Below are positions 8,431-16,595 of a stretch of 64,000 nt of DNA, in pieces. Within the stretch, counting starts at the first letter, position 1, and each line of letters begins with the position of its first letter. Location: assembly GCA_020635115.1 (NCBI GenBank), contig JACKAK010000003.1, forward strand, positions 248,001-312,000. Reading direction: 5' to 3'. The DNA is from Halobacteriovoraceae bacterium. GTDB taxonomy: Bacteria; Bdellovibrionota; Bacteriovoracia; Bacteriovoracales; Bacteriovoracaceae. The notes below the pieces were generated by a model that was given only the letters and a program-made list of their open reading frames with translations, was not told the origin of the DNA and did not search any database. Position numbers and translations under genes: made by a program.

Positions 8431-9873
8431 TTAGAAAAATCCCCCTCCCCATGGGCCTCTTTTCTTTCCTTTGCCTTTTCCTTTTTTAGGTCTTCTCATA
8501 TCAGGCATGCCCCCCATTCCAGGCATTCCTCCCCCCATTCCAGGTAAAGAAGGCATACCTCCTTTAAACATACCCATCATGCCGGACATCATTTTTTCCA
8601 TTTGCTTAAATTTGGAAATAAAGTCCTTAACTTGCTGTGAAGATGTTCCTGAGCCTTTTGCAATTCGATTAATTCTAGATTCTTTCAATATTTTATAGTC
8701 TTCTTTTTCTTGATTAGTCATCGATGAAATAATGACTTTCATTCTAGACATTTCTTCTTTTGCCGGAGAGAGATCACCTACTTGCTTAAGCATTCCACCC
8801 ATTCCTGGAATCATTTTTAAAATATTCTCCATGGGCCCTAAATTGCTCATCATCTCCATTTGTTTCATGAAATCTCCGATGGTGAATTTTCCTTTCTCCA
8901 TCTTCTTCATCATACGTTCTGCTTCTTTTTCATCAATGGCCTCTTCGGCCTTTTCGACTAGAGTAAGAACATCTCCCATATCTAGAATTCTTTTTGCAAG
9001 TCGATCAGGATGAAAGAGCTCTAAATCTTTCATCTTCTCACCAGTAGAAATATAGCAAATTGGAACACCTGTTACGTGTCTAATTGAAAGGGCCGCCCCT
9101 CCCCTAGCATCAGAGTCCATTTTTGAAAGAACAATGCCTGTTAATCCTATCGCCTCATGAAAAGTCTTAGCGACATTTACGGCCTCTTGTCCGGTCATTG
9201 CATCTGCCACCATCATCACTTCTGGTTTGTAGGAGGCAATTTCATTTTTAACTTCTACAATCTGTTTCATGAGATCATCATCAACATGAAGCCTACCAGC
9301 AGTATCAATAATGACTATTTTTTTATGTAATTTTTTCGCCTCTTCAATTCCTGCTTTCGCAATATCTTTAGGATGCATGGAAAGATCAGAGTCAAAAATA
9401 TCAACATCAATTTGCTTGGCCAATGTTTCTAATTGCTTCTTGGCAGCGGGTCTAAAATTATCAGCAGGTACGAGTAAAACATCTTTCTTTTTTTTATTTT
9501 TTAAAAAAAGAGCAAGTTTACCTGAAAAAGTTGTTTTTCCTTGCCCGTTTAGACCTACAATTAAAAAGGGAAGAATTCCTTCTCTATCTAGGTTCGGGCC
9601 TTGATGTTCTTCTCCCATAACATGGGCCAGTTCATCGTGAACAATTTTAATAAATTGCTCACCAGGGTTTACTCCACGAATTACTTTTTCACCAAGGGAC
9701 TTCTCTTTTACGTTGTTAATAAAAGACTTTACAACTTTGAAGTTAACATCTGCTTCGAGTAGGGCCGTTCTCACTATTTTGAGTGTATCTTCGATATTGC
9801 TCTGTGAAATTTTTCCTTTTCCAGAAATATTTTTAAAGGCATCTGAGAACTTGTCACTGAGCTGATCAAACAT
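8431..9873 (-). CDS. ffh: signal recognition particle GTPase Ffh
   Basis: 480-residue SRP54 homologue that binds 4.5S RNA and signal sequences and docks with FtsY for co-translational membrane targeting. The N domain is about 1-95. The G domain has GLNGQGKTT (near 105-113), DTAGR, and LSKMDSDARGGAALS. The M domain is Met-rich and ends in a long Gly-Met-Pro tail (GGGMPGMGGMPDM) and a basic end. The SRP RNA-binding region shows SRINRIAKGSG. AAGGA lies 8 nt before the ATG. The usual downstream rpsP-rimM-trmD genes are absent here. Confidence 0.98.
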   Translation of the reverse strand: MFDQLSDKFSDAFKNISGKGKISQSNIEDTLKIVRTALLEADVNFKVVKSFINNVKEKSLGEKVIRGVNPGEQFIKIVHDELAHVMGEEHQGPNLDREGILPFLIVGLNGQGKTTFSGKLALFLKNKKKKDVLLVPADNFRPAAKKQLETLAKQIDVDIFDSDLSMHPKDIAKAGIEEAKKLHKKIVIIDTAGRLHVDDDLMKQIVEVKNEIASYKPEVMMVADAMTGQEAVNVAKTFHEAIGLTGIVLSKMDSDARGGAALSIRHVTGVPICYISTGEKMKDLELFHPDRLAKRILDMGDVLTLVEKAEEAIDEKEAERMMKKMEKGKFTIGDFMKQMEMMSNLGPMENILKMIPGMGGMLKQVGDLSPAKEEMSRMKVIISSMTNQEKEDYKILKESRINRIAKGSGTSSQQVKDFISKFKQMEKMMSGMMGMFKGGMPSLPGMGGGMPGMGGMPDMRRPKKGKGKGKKRGPWGGGFF

Positions 9874-9960
9874 TGAAATTGTCCTTAGTTTTACATGTGG
9901 GTAAAATATGGGACATGCTAACAGAATGATTTATATTTGTCAGTAAAGTACAGAGGTAAG

Positions 9961-9987
9961 AATGGGATTCGCAATGCGTCTCCCATT
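9961..9987 (-). terminator. hairpin after the small lipoprotein gene
   Basis: Inverted repeat AATGGGA (9961-9967) and TCCCATT (9981-9987) with a nested CGC-AAT-GCG in the loop, just past the stop of the 68-aa lipoprotein gene. There is no clear U-run after it on the minus strand, so it may be a weak terminator or an mRNA-stabilising hairpin. Confidence 0.45.
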
Positions 9988-9997
9988 TATTATAAAT

Positions 9998-10204
9998 TTA
10001 AGGATTTTCTTGAGTTTGACAACCAGAAAGACCATTAGGAGAAACGCTACATACGAAAACTTTAGGTCCTGGCCATATTCCACCTAAAAAAGCATCATTT
10101 CTAACGATAGCTACTTTACCTTTATTAACTTTAGTAACTGCAGTATAGCTAGCACATCCTGTCAAGCTCGTTGCAAAGAGAAGCGTTAATAGTATTCCTT
10201 TCAT
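9998..10204 (-). CDS. small lipoprotein
   Basis: 68 residues. The signal peptide ends in the lipobox LTGC (Cys about 17), so the mature product is a lipidated peptide of about 50 residues with two further Cys (VCSV, SGCQ) that could form a disulfide. AAGGAG lies 6 nt before ATG. I do not recognise the family. It lies upstream of ffh on the same strand, 124 bp away, with a hairpin between. Confidence 0.75.
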   Translation of the reverse strand: MKGILLTLLFATSLTGCASYTAVTKVNKGKVAIVRNDAFLGGIWPGPKVFVCSVSPNGLSGCQTQENP

Positions 10205-10494
10205 GAAAACTCCTTATATAAGTTCTGTCATATTACGCAATAAAAAAAGTTTAAGACGCAAGGTTAACGTTGGCAAGTTCTTTTTAAAAATTAATAATTT
10301 AGAGTAGGTTATTTAAAATATATGTAAAATTTTATTCATGTATTTCTGCGACTCTCATAAATTTTCAAGCATTCAAAATATAAATCATTTACACTTTTAA
10401 AAGATATTATTTTTTATAGATACACTTTCTCTTTTTGGACAAATATTTCCGAAACCTTTATATGTTTTATATTAATTTTAAAAAGTATAACGAT

Positions 10495-11568
10495 ATGTTT
10501 AGCGAACAGTTACAGAATAAAATAGATCCAATTCTAAAAAGAAGAAATTCAATTTCTTTAGGAAGAATTCATTTTGACTCACCTCTATTGCTCGCACCGA
10601 TGTCGGCAATTTGTAACGTGCCATTTCGCTTACTGATGGAAAAATTGGGAGCAGGAGGAACTGTAAGTGAGCTTATTTCATGTCATGGCATACAACATAG
10701 AAATGATCGAACACTTCATATGCTAAAGATAGACCCAAGAGAGAAAAATATTGGTATTCAAATTTTTGGTGAAGATAAAAATGCAATGTCATATGCTGCT
10801 GCATTTGCTCAGGATTTTGGGCCAAAGTTTATAGATATAAATATGGGCTGCCCTGTGCGAAAGGTTGTATCTAAGGGAGGAGGCTCGGCGCTATTGCAAG
10901 ACACTAGTAAATTGGGTGATTTTTTTTCGACGATAAAAAAGGAAATCCAAATTCCTTTGACGATAAAGATTAGAACTGGTTGGGATGAAGCTTCAATCAA
11001 TGCTCATGAAATAATTCACATAGCGAAAGAAGAAGGAATTGAATTTGTTGCTGTACATGGACGAACAAGAACGCAACAATATAAAGGGCAAGCAAATTGG
11101 AACTACCTTGAAACCTTAGCTCAATTATCGCCTCTTCCTATAATTGGTAATGGAGACTTACATAGTGCTAAAGTAACAAGGCAGAGATTGATTCAAACTT
11201 CATGTCAAGCTTTGATGTTAGGTAGAGGGCCCCTAAGAAATCCGTTTATTTTTTTAGAAAGTTTTCTTAGTGAGCAAGAAGTCTCTCCTTTTGGGCCAAG
11301 AGATTATCTTGAAATCATTGAGTGCCTATTAGAATTAACAAAAGAATATGCATTCAAAGAAAGGGCCGTCTTAGTGCAAATGAGAAAGCATATCGTATGG
11401 TTTGCGGCAGGGTTGAAAAATGTGGCCATTTTTAGAAATGATTTGTTTAAGGCGCCTGATCTAAAAGAGACGATGAGAATTACGAGAGATTATTTTATGT
11501 CTCTTGGAGATAATGCGTTTAAAAAAATTAATTATGATGAATCATTTATGTCGTCCGGACATGGCTAG
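10495..11568 (+). CDS. dus: tRNA-dihydrouridine synthase
   Basis: FMN enzyme that reduces uridine to dihydrouridine in tRNA D-loops. About 357 residues from ATG 10495. It has PLLLAPMSAICNVPFR (FMN loop), NMGCPVRKV with the catalytic Cys, IKIRTGW, VHGRTRTQQYKG and IGNGDL, in family order. The start is uncertain: the frame is open from a TTG at 10435, with another ATG at 10462, and none has a strong Shine-Dalgarno. I chose 10495 because the family usually begins about 20-35 residues before the APM motif. The DusB-like subgroup is likely but not certain. Confidence 0.93.
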   Translation: MFSEQLQNKIDPILKRRNSISLGRIHFDSPLLLAPMSAICNVPFRLLMEKLGAGGTVSELISCHGIQHRNDRTLHMLKIDPREKNIGIQIFGEDKNAMSYAAAFAQDFGPKFIDINMGCPVRKVVSKGGGSALLQDTSKLGDFFSTIKKEIQIPLTIKIRTGWDEASINAHEIIHIAKEEGIEFVAVHGRTRTQQYKGQANWNYLETLAQLSPLPIIGNGDLHSAKVTRQRLIQTSCQALMLGRGPLRNPFIFLESFLSEQEVSPFGPRDYLEIIECLLELTKEYAFKERAVLVQMRKHIVWFAAGLKNVAIFRNDLFKAPDLKETMRITRDYFMSLGDNAFKKINYDESFMSSGHG

Positions 11569-11711
11569 GTTTATTTTATTTTTTATAAATGGCCTCTGCA
11601 TAAATATTTTTCAACTAGTTCATAAATAGTGATTACTACAAGAATTTGTTTATAAATTTTGACAATGATGATAAATACTTCATCGTATATCTTAACAAGT
11701 AGAGGTGAACG

Positions 11712-11981
11712 ATGAAATCATTACGATCCATGCAAGACCTTGAGAATTTGCTTTTAAGATTTCTTGCAAAAGAAAACACGTCTTTATGTGCGGCCAAAAG
11801 GATTGAACAAACGATCAATACTGAATTTACAGATAACCAAGTTCTGCTCAATTTATCAGATTGTTTATCACATGTGCGCCCTGGAATGTATGATCAAAAT
11901 TTCGATTATGAGGATGTTAAGTATCAAATGCTTGATTGTGTGAAAGAGATTTGGGATGCAAAAAAGGTATACCTAGACTAG
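11712..11981 (+). CDS. 89-aa protein of unknown function
   Basis: Helical cytoplasmic protein with no signal peptide or membrane segment and three scattered Cys. GAGGTG 6 nt before ATG makes translation credible. I do not recognise a family. It stands alone between dus and the gene-free stretch before the VWA lipoprotein. Confidence 0.6.
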   Translation: MKSLRSMQDLENLLLRFLAKENTSLCAAKRIEQTINTEFTDNQVLLNLSDCLSHVRPGMYDQNFDYEDVKYQMLDCVKEIWDAKKVYLD

Positions 11982-12332
11982 CGGGGCAAAGTTGTCTGTT
12001 TTGATTGTCGCCAATTATCAATTGAAATGCCCCTAGTAAAATCAATTGATTAGTGCATTTGTGGCTTTAAAAGTAGGCAGTTTAGAACAATCCTGATTTA
12101 AGATTTCGCATCTAAGATTTCAAAAAAATTCGATTTTCAAAAAAAGGTGAATTTCGATTGATCCAACTTTTTTAAAATATCACAATAGTAGTCAAGAAAA
12201 GGATCAATCTTGTCTCTTTGGGATTGTGTAGTACGTAAGTGGCCTAAGTACGTTATCGGACATCAAAACCAAAAGATAACTGAATGATGGATTAGGGAAA
12301 CCTATACCATTGCATTCATGTTTGGAGTAAAC
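11982..12332. other. 350-bp gene-free stretch with inverted repeats
   Basis: There is no coding frame of note. It holds a GGGGCA/TGCCCC inverted repeat (11983-11988 and 12028-12033) right after the 89-aa gene. An imperfect palindrome follows at 12025-12060, with AAATGC/GCATTT arms and a self-complementary ATCAATTGAT core. At 12251-12280 lies GTTATC-N17-GATAAC. A sigma28-like sequence at 12253-12279 would read leftward, away from the VWA gene. A small RNA or control region is possible but unproven. Confidence 0.4.
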
Positions 12333-13643
12333 ATGAAGAAACAGTTATTAAATTTAACATTGATAATGACAGTGGGAATAGCTCTCACAAGTTGTCAACA
12401 AGAGGCCGAGTTCTTTGAAAAGGATATTTACTCATTGAATAAGGCAAAAAAGGATCAGCATGGTCTCCCTGAACAAAGTGAAATAGAAGTGCCAGGAGAC
12501 AGTAGTGAAGTAGTAGAAGTAGTAGAAGTAGTAGAAGTAGTAGAAGTAGTAGAAGTACCAGAAGTAGTAGAAGAACCAAAAGTAGTAGAAGTACCAGAAG
12601 TAGTAGAAGAACCAAAAGTAGTAGATACAAATGATGGAGGTACTAGTGATGCAGAAACTCCAGGTGAAGAAATAAATGAAGAAGAAGATATAGTGGATAC
12701 GCAAATTAATGAAGAAATTACAGAAGTACCACAAGAAGATTTATTCAACAGCGCTTCAGAACTCTTTGTACAAAAAGGTGAATCAGAATCAGCTAAATTA
12801 GATATTGTATGGGTTATAGATAATTCTGGTTCGATGAGTGATAATCAAACAGCGCTTGCGGAGAATTTTGAAATGTTTATCAATGCATTTGCAGATAAAA
12901 ATCTCGATTATAGAATGGGAATCACAACTACAGATGTGAGTAAGACAACAAGTCAATGTCTCTATTATGGGGACTACTGTCAGCAAAAAGGTATTGATGG
13001 AATGATGGTTAATCCAATTGACTCTTTAACATCAAACAGAGCTCGCGATGATAGGGCAGGCTTTATTGAAGATTTTAAAAAATATATTAAAGTTGGATCG
13101 AGCGGAAGTGGTACTGAAGTTGGACTTGAGTCAATGAAAAGATTTGCCTCTCACTACAAGAGTGATTTTTTCAGAGAAGATGCTTATACAATTGTCATCA
13201 TAGTATCTGATGAAGACAACACTTCAACGACTGCAGTAGAAGATTACATTTTGCCTGTTCAAGAATTGAAAACCAATAAGGGTTTACTCAAAATTCACTC
13301 AGTTGTTGCTCTTCAAACTGTAAAAAATGATTATAGAATTCAACAGGTTCAAGGTATGAAATATATCCAAGCATCTGAACTAACAAATGGTTTAGTTGCC
13401 GATATTGAGGAAAATTTTGCAACAGTGCTAACAGAGATCGGTGAAGAGATCGTTCATCTTTCTGAAAGTTTCGCTCTTGGTGATATTCCTTATCAAGGTG
13501 ATTTAGAAGTTCTTGTTGATGGATCACTAGTATCTGAAGATTCTTATGATTATTTTGCAGACTCTAATACAATAAAGTTTCAAGACGGTTTTATACCTCT
13601 ACAAGGAAGTGAGATTGTGGTGAAGTATAACATCCAAAAGTAA
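12333..13643 (+). CDS. VWA-domain lipoprotein with Val/Glu repeat
   Basis: 436 residues from ATG 12333, chosen because GGAG lies 7 nt before it and it starts the signal peptide; the frame is open from 12318. The lipobox is LTSC. A low-complexity linker of VVE, VPE and EPK triplets (about residues 60-98) and an acidic region lead into a von Willebrand A domain with the MIDAS motif DNSGSMSD (near 162). The domain continues to about residue 365 and ends in a beta-rich tail. Such domains bind protein partners through a metal ion. The mature lipoprotein is probably outer-membrane or surface exposed, the linker acting as a spacer. Confidence 0.85.
   Translation: MKKQLLNLTLIMTVGIALTSCQQEAEFFEKDIYSLNKAKKDQHGLPEQSEIEVPGDSSEVVEVVEVVEVVEVVEVPEVVEEPKVVEVPEVVEEPKVVDTNDGGTSDAETPGEEINEEEDIVDTQINEEITEVPQEDLFNSASELFVQKGESESAKLDIVWVIDNSGSMSDNQTALAENFEMFINAFADKNLDYRMGITTTDVSKTTSQCLYYGDYCQQKGIDGMMVNPIDSLTSNRARDDRAGFIEDFKKYIKVGSSGSGTEVGLESMKRFASHYKSDFFREDAYTIVIIVSDEDNTSTTAVEDYILPVQELKTNKGLLKIHSVVALQTVKNDYRIQQVQGMKYIQASELTNGLVADIEENFATVLTEIGEEIVHLSESFALGDIPYQGDLEVLVDGSLVSEDSYDYFADSNTIKFQDGFIPLQGSEIVVKYNIQK
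12510..12626 (+). repeat. 9-nt tandem repeat in VWA lipoprotein gene
   Basis: Thirteen consecutive 9-nt units, GTAGTAGAA and variants GTACCAGAA and GAACCAAAA, coding VVE, VPE and EPK. The last 72 nt are two copies of a 36-nt higher-order unit (12555-12590 and 12591-12626). Slippage in whole units keeps the reading frame, so length variation between strains would change only the spacer. Confidence 0.95.
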
Positions 13644-13672
13644 TGGCAATCCTTGAGGAACTCTGGTAGAAC

Positions 13673-14317
13673 ATGGATATGGTTTCTACTAGAGTTCCTT
13701 TCTCAATTGAAAGTGAATATATTTTAAAAAATTTTGAAAAATCTTCTCAAAAAAGAGTCTATCTTATTTTGCATGGTTATTTGCAATCTGCTGATATCAT
13801 CGATAAACTCACAAGCAATCTCAAGGTTAGTGGAGGGATATATCTCATTCCCAATGGCCCATTTTTTGTGCCTTATAAAAAGAATAACAAGCAGTATTAT
13901 GGATATTCTTGGTATTTTTACGATGTTGAAAACGATAAATACTTAGTTAATTACACAGCAGGAACAGAATATTTAAGCAATTTCCTAAGAGCTCAAGAAC
14001 TCATAAATAATCCATTGACAATTCTTGGTTATTCTCAAGGTGGTTATATGGGTCTTCAATTGGCCAAATCTTTACCCAATTGCGATCATTTGATTTGTCT
14101 CAATGCAAAGGCAAAAGCAAAGTATGTAGATGGCCCTTATCATTTCAAAATTGATCTTGTTAATGGAGAGGATGATTTGATTATTCCTCTATCTGGAGTG
14201 GAAGAAGAATTTAATAAAATACGAACAACTGGCCAAAAAATTTCATTACACAAAGTTTACAATAGTGGTCATAAGATCAATCATAATTTGATTTCAGTGG
14301 TTAACGGACTTATATAA
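13673..14317 (+). CDS. small alpha/beta hydrolase, carboxylesterase-like
   Basis: 214 residues without signal peptide. It has LILHGYLQSAD (oxyanion strand and loop), nucleophile elbow GYSQGG near residue 123, NGEDDLIIP with the likely catalytic Asp, and a late SGHKI with the His. Length and motif spacing fit the phospholipase/carboxylesterase group. The start is weakly supported; ATG 13679 two codons in is an alternative. It lies 29 bp after the VWA gene and could be co-transcribed. Confidence 0.75.
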   Translation: MDMVSTRVPFSIESEYILKNFEKSSQKRVYLILHGYLQSADIIDKLTSNLKVSGGIYLIPNGPFFVPYKKNNKQYYGYSWYFYDVENDKYLVNYTAGTEYLSNFLRAQELINNPLTILGYSQGGYMGLQLAKSLPNCDHLICLNAKAKAKYVDGPYHFKIDLVNGEDDLIIPLSGVEEEFNKIRTTGQKISLHKVYNSGHKINHNLISVVNGLI

Positions 14318-14330
14318 AAGTGAATGGTTT

Positions 14331-15521
14331 TTACTTTTTTGCAAAAAGTTCATTGAGAATATTTTTTAAATCATTATAGTCTTTAGAAAAATAATTATTT
14401 TCATCAATTTTTTTTGAAATTTTTCTTACACTATGTAGAATTGTAGTGTGATCTCGATCGAAGGCCTTGGCCAATCTTGTTAATGAATAGTTTTTGTTAT
14501 GGTAAAGATAATGCATAGCAACCTGTCTTACCAAAGTTATTCCTTGTCCCCTACCTCTCATTTTTGGATGAGCATGAGTAATTCCAAAAAATTCTGAAAC
14601 CTTTTCATTACAAGTGATGACTAGTTTGTCATCATCGAGATTATCATAGAGGGTAGAAAGTTGTTGTTTTAGTACTGGTAAATCAACAATCCCATCTGAC
14701 TCCAAGAGAATTTTAATTTTGTCCATGAGTCCAATAAAGAGATTCAAATCTTGTGATATATAATTCACACAGAATCTATAGACATCGTCTTTTAGCGTTA
14801 TTCCATATTTATCTAATTCTGCACTTAGCATTCGTTCAACTAATAGTTCATCCCCTAGAGAGAGACCCTCTATCACGGCCCAACCCAATCTCTTTTTTAA
14901 TCTTTCATATAAGTACTTTAAATGGACAGGAGGAGACTTCATTGTAAGCAAAACTAGTTTCTTATAATTTTTTAAATGCCCAATTAGGATGGAAAAGTCT
15001 TCTTGAAACTGTTTATCATTTGCGTTAACGGCCAAATCAAAATCATCGATGATTAAATAGTCAATATTTTCGGTATAATGGAGAAAAAATTGAGTAAATT
15101 TACCCTGTGAAAGGTAGTTTTTATATTCATAAAGAAACTCTTTCCCATTCCTTAAACATATTTGTTTCATGGGAAAGCGTTTTTTTATTTCATTGGCCAA
15201 ACATTGGCATGTATGGGACTTACCACTTCCTGAGGTGCCAAATAAAATGGCAAATGGATAAGTCGTTTTTTCGTCATTTAAAATTGTTTCAAGTAGTGCT
15301 CTGATATTATGATTTTTGCGTCCTTGAAAATAATCAGTGAGCACAGGGCCTAAAAATGAATTCTCTTCTTTTACAGGGGCCCTCAGTTGAATCTTTTTTT
15401 TGCGATTTTTTTTTTGATTTCGCTCAACAACAGGGCCTATCCCACTTTGAGCGCTGAGGGTATCGAAATTGAAGAGTTCAAGTTGGTTTGTAGATACGTA
15501 GTTTTTTCCCATAAACGTCAT
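14331..15521 (-). CDS. DnaA-like AAA+ protein
   Basis: 396 residues. A short Lys/Arg-rich N-terminus (residues about 30-50) replaces the usual DnaA domain I. The AAA+ module has Walker A GTSGSGKSHT (near 90-99), Walker B LIIDDFD (near 153) and KKRLGW, which holds the box VII Arg position. The C-terminus is a DnaA domain IV helix-turn-helix with the signature FDRDHTTILHSV near 352. It is therefore built to bind ATP and DnaA-box-like DNA. No dnaN, gyrB or DnaA-box cluster is nearby, so I infer a paralogue, not the chromosomal initiator locus. The start (15521 or 15512) lacks a clear Shine-Dalgarno. It follows lplA by 69 bp. Confidence 0.85.
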   Translation of the reverse strand: MTFMGKNYVSTNQLELFNFDTLSAQSGIGPVVERNQKKNRKKKIQLRAPVKEENSFLGPVLTDYFQGRKNHNIRALLETILNDEKTTYPFAILFGTSGSGKSHTCQCLANEIKKRFPMKQICLRNGKEFLYEYKNYLSQGKFTQFFLHYTENIDYLIIDDFDLAVNANDKQFQEDFSILIGHLKNYKKLVLLTMKSPPVHLKYLYERLKKRLGWAVIEGLSLGDELLVERMLSAELDKYGITLKDDVYRFCVNYISQDLNLFIGLMDKIKILLESDGIVDLPVLKQQLSTLYDNLDDDKLVITCNEKVSEFFGITHAHPKMRGRGQGITLVRQVAMHYLYHNKNYSLTRLAKAFDRDHTTILHSVRKISKKIDENNYFSKDYNDLKNILNELFAKK

Positions 15522-15590
15522 AAGTCTAAAGGAAAAACTTGTAAGGTCAATAGAATAGTCTTCTGAATAGATATAAAGTGATACGCGTAT

Positions 15591-16523
15591 CTACGAAGTG
15601 AATTCTTCTGCTAACCAAACAGGCCCTATCGATTTTAAATATTCGATGATTTCATGATGTTCATCAAATAAATCTAAAGGTGGTGTGTTTTCAAATATAG
15701 AATCACTTGATGATTGAATACTTCTTAATTTTCCTTTATCAAATGTTAGTTCATATAATTGAGTTGCATTTTTTAATTTTAATGTAAACACTGGTGTTTT
15801 GTTCCAAGTCCAAGTTTTGTCTAAATACTTTTCACTTAAGTCTACCGCCTTTGGATAAAGATCATTTAATTCATCGAAAGAAATTAATTGAGCACTATAT
15901 TTAGATTTAATGTCTTCAATTAAATAATTAAGGATATTTTGCGTAGAATACCTTTTACCAAATTCACAAATGTTACAAACTTTTGACTTAACTGAGGCAA
16001 CGGCCTTGGTTTCAATATTTTTATATGTTGGATTGAGTAGACCTCTTAGTTGAGCAATATTGGCCTGAACTAATAAAGTTCCATGATGAAGTGAATTACT
16101 TTTAGTGTTTTTAAAAGCGCTTCCAGAAACTTTAAATTGCTTATCATTTTGAGTTGCAATCAGATCATGACGCTCGTTAATATGAATTGGAATATTCTTC
16201 GCGCAAAGTACGTCTTTTAATAGAGTCAAATTCTGGCATCGATGTGTCTGTGAATCTTTCCTAATAAAAGAAAAGTTGAGATTTCCCAGATCATGATAAA
16301 CAGTACCGCCCCCGCTGAACCTGCGAACAATGGGAAGGTTATTTTTTCTGAAATTTACTTCTCGCCAAGGATTTTGGAAATTCCCTATCACAAGGCATGG
16401 ATTATTAATATAAAAAAGTAAAACAGATTCGTTTGGATCTCCTTCACGTAATAGGTGTTCTTCTAGGCCTAGGTGAATCCAAGGATTATGAATTTTAGAA
16501 ACAATTATTTTATCTATTTTCAT
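15591..16523 (-). CDS. lplA: lipoate-protein ligase A
   Basis: 310 residues. It attaches free lipoate, via lipoyl-AMP, to lysines of 2-oxoacid dehydrogenase E2 and GcvH proteins. It shows RRFSGGGTVYHDLGNLNFSF (lipoyl-binding loop, near 68-87) and KVSGSAFKN with the catalytic Lys, then HHGTLLV. AAGGAAG before ATG supports the start. The C-terminal accessory domain is present, so the length is that of a complete LplA. It is divergent from the 705-aa secreted gene. Confidence 0.95.
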   Translation of the reverse strand: MKIDKIIVSKIHNPWIHLGLEEHLLREGDPNESVLLFYINNPCLVIGNFQNPWREVNFRKNNLPIVRRFSGGGTVYHDLGNLNFSFIRKDSQTHRCQNLTLLKDVLCAKNIPIHINERHDLIATQNDKQFKVSGSAFKNTKSNSLHHGTLLVQANIAQLRGLLNPTYKNIETKAVASVKSKVCNICEFGKRYSTQNILNYLIEDIKSKYSAQLISFDELNDLYPKAVDLSEKYLDKTWTWNKTPVFTLKLKNATQLYELTFDKGKLRSIQSSSDSIFENTPPLDLFDEHHEIIEYLKSIGPVWLAEEFTS

Positions 16524-16595
16524 GAACTTCCTTAAAAAATCTCACATATCAATTCTTACGTTGTCAGGTCTTAACTGAATATGTAGATCAGAAAT

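Noticed and set aside
8471..9604. Several plus-strand open frames inside ffh
   Set aside because: They are antisense to a fully conserved Ffh sequence and have no start signals.
12385..12748. Three overlapping minus-strand open frames rich in Leu/Val, Tyr/Phe and Thr/Ser
   Set aside because: They are mirror frames of the 9-nt repeat in the VWA lipoprotein gene; no ribosome binding site and no sensible protein.
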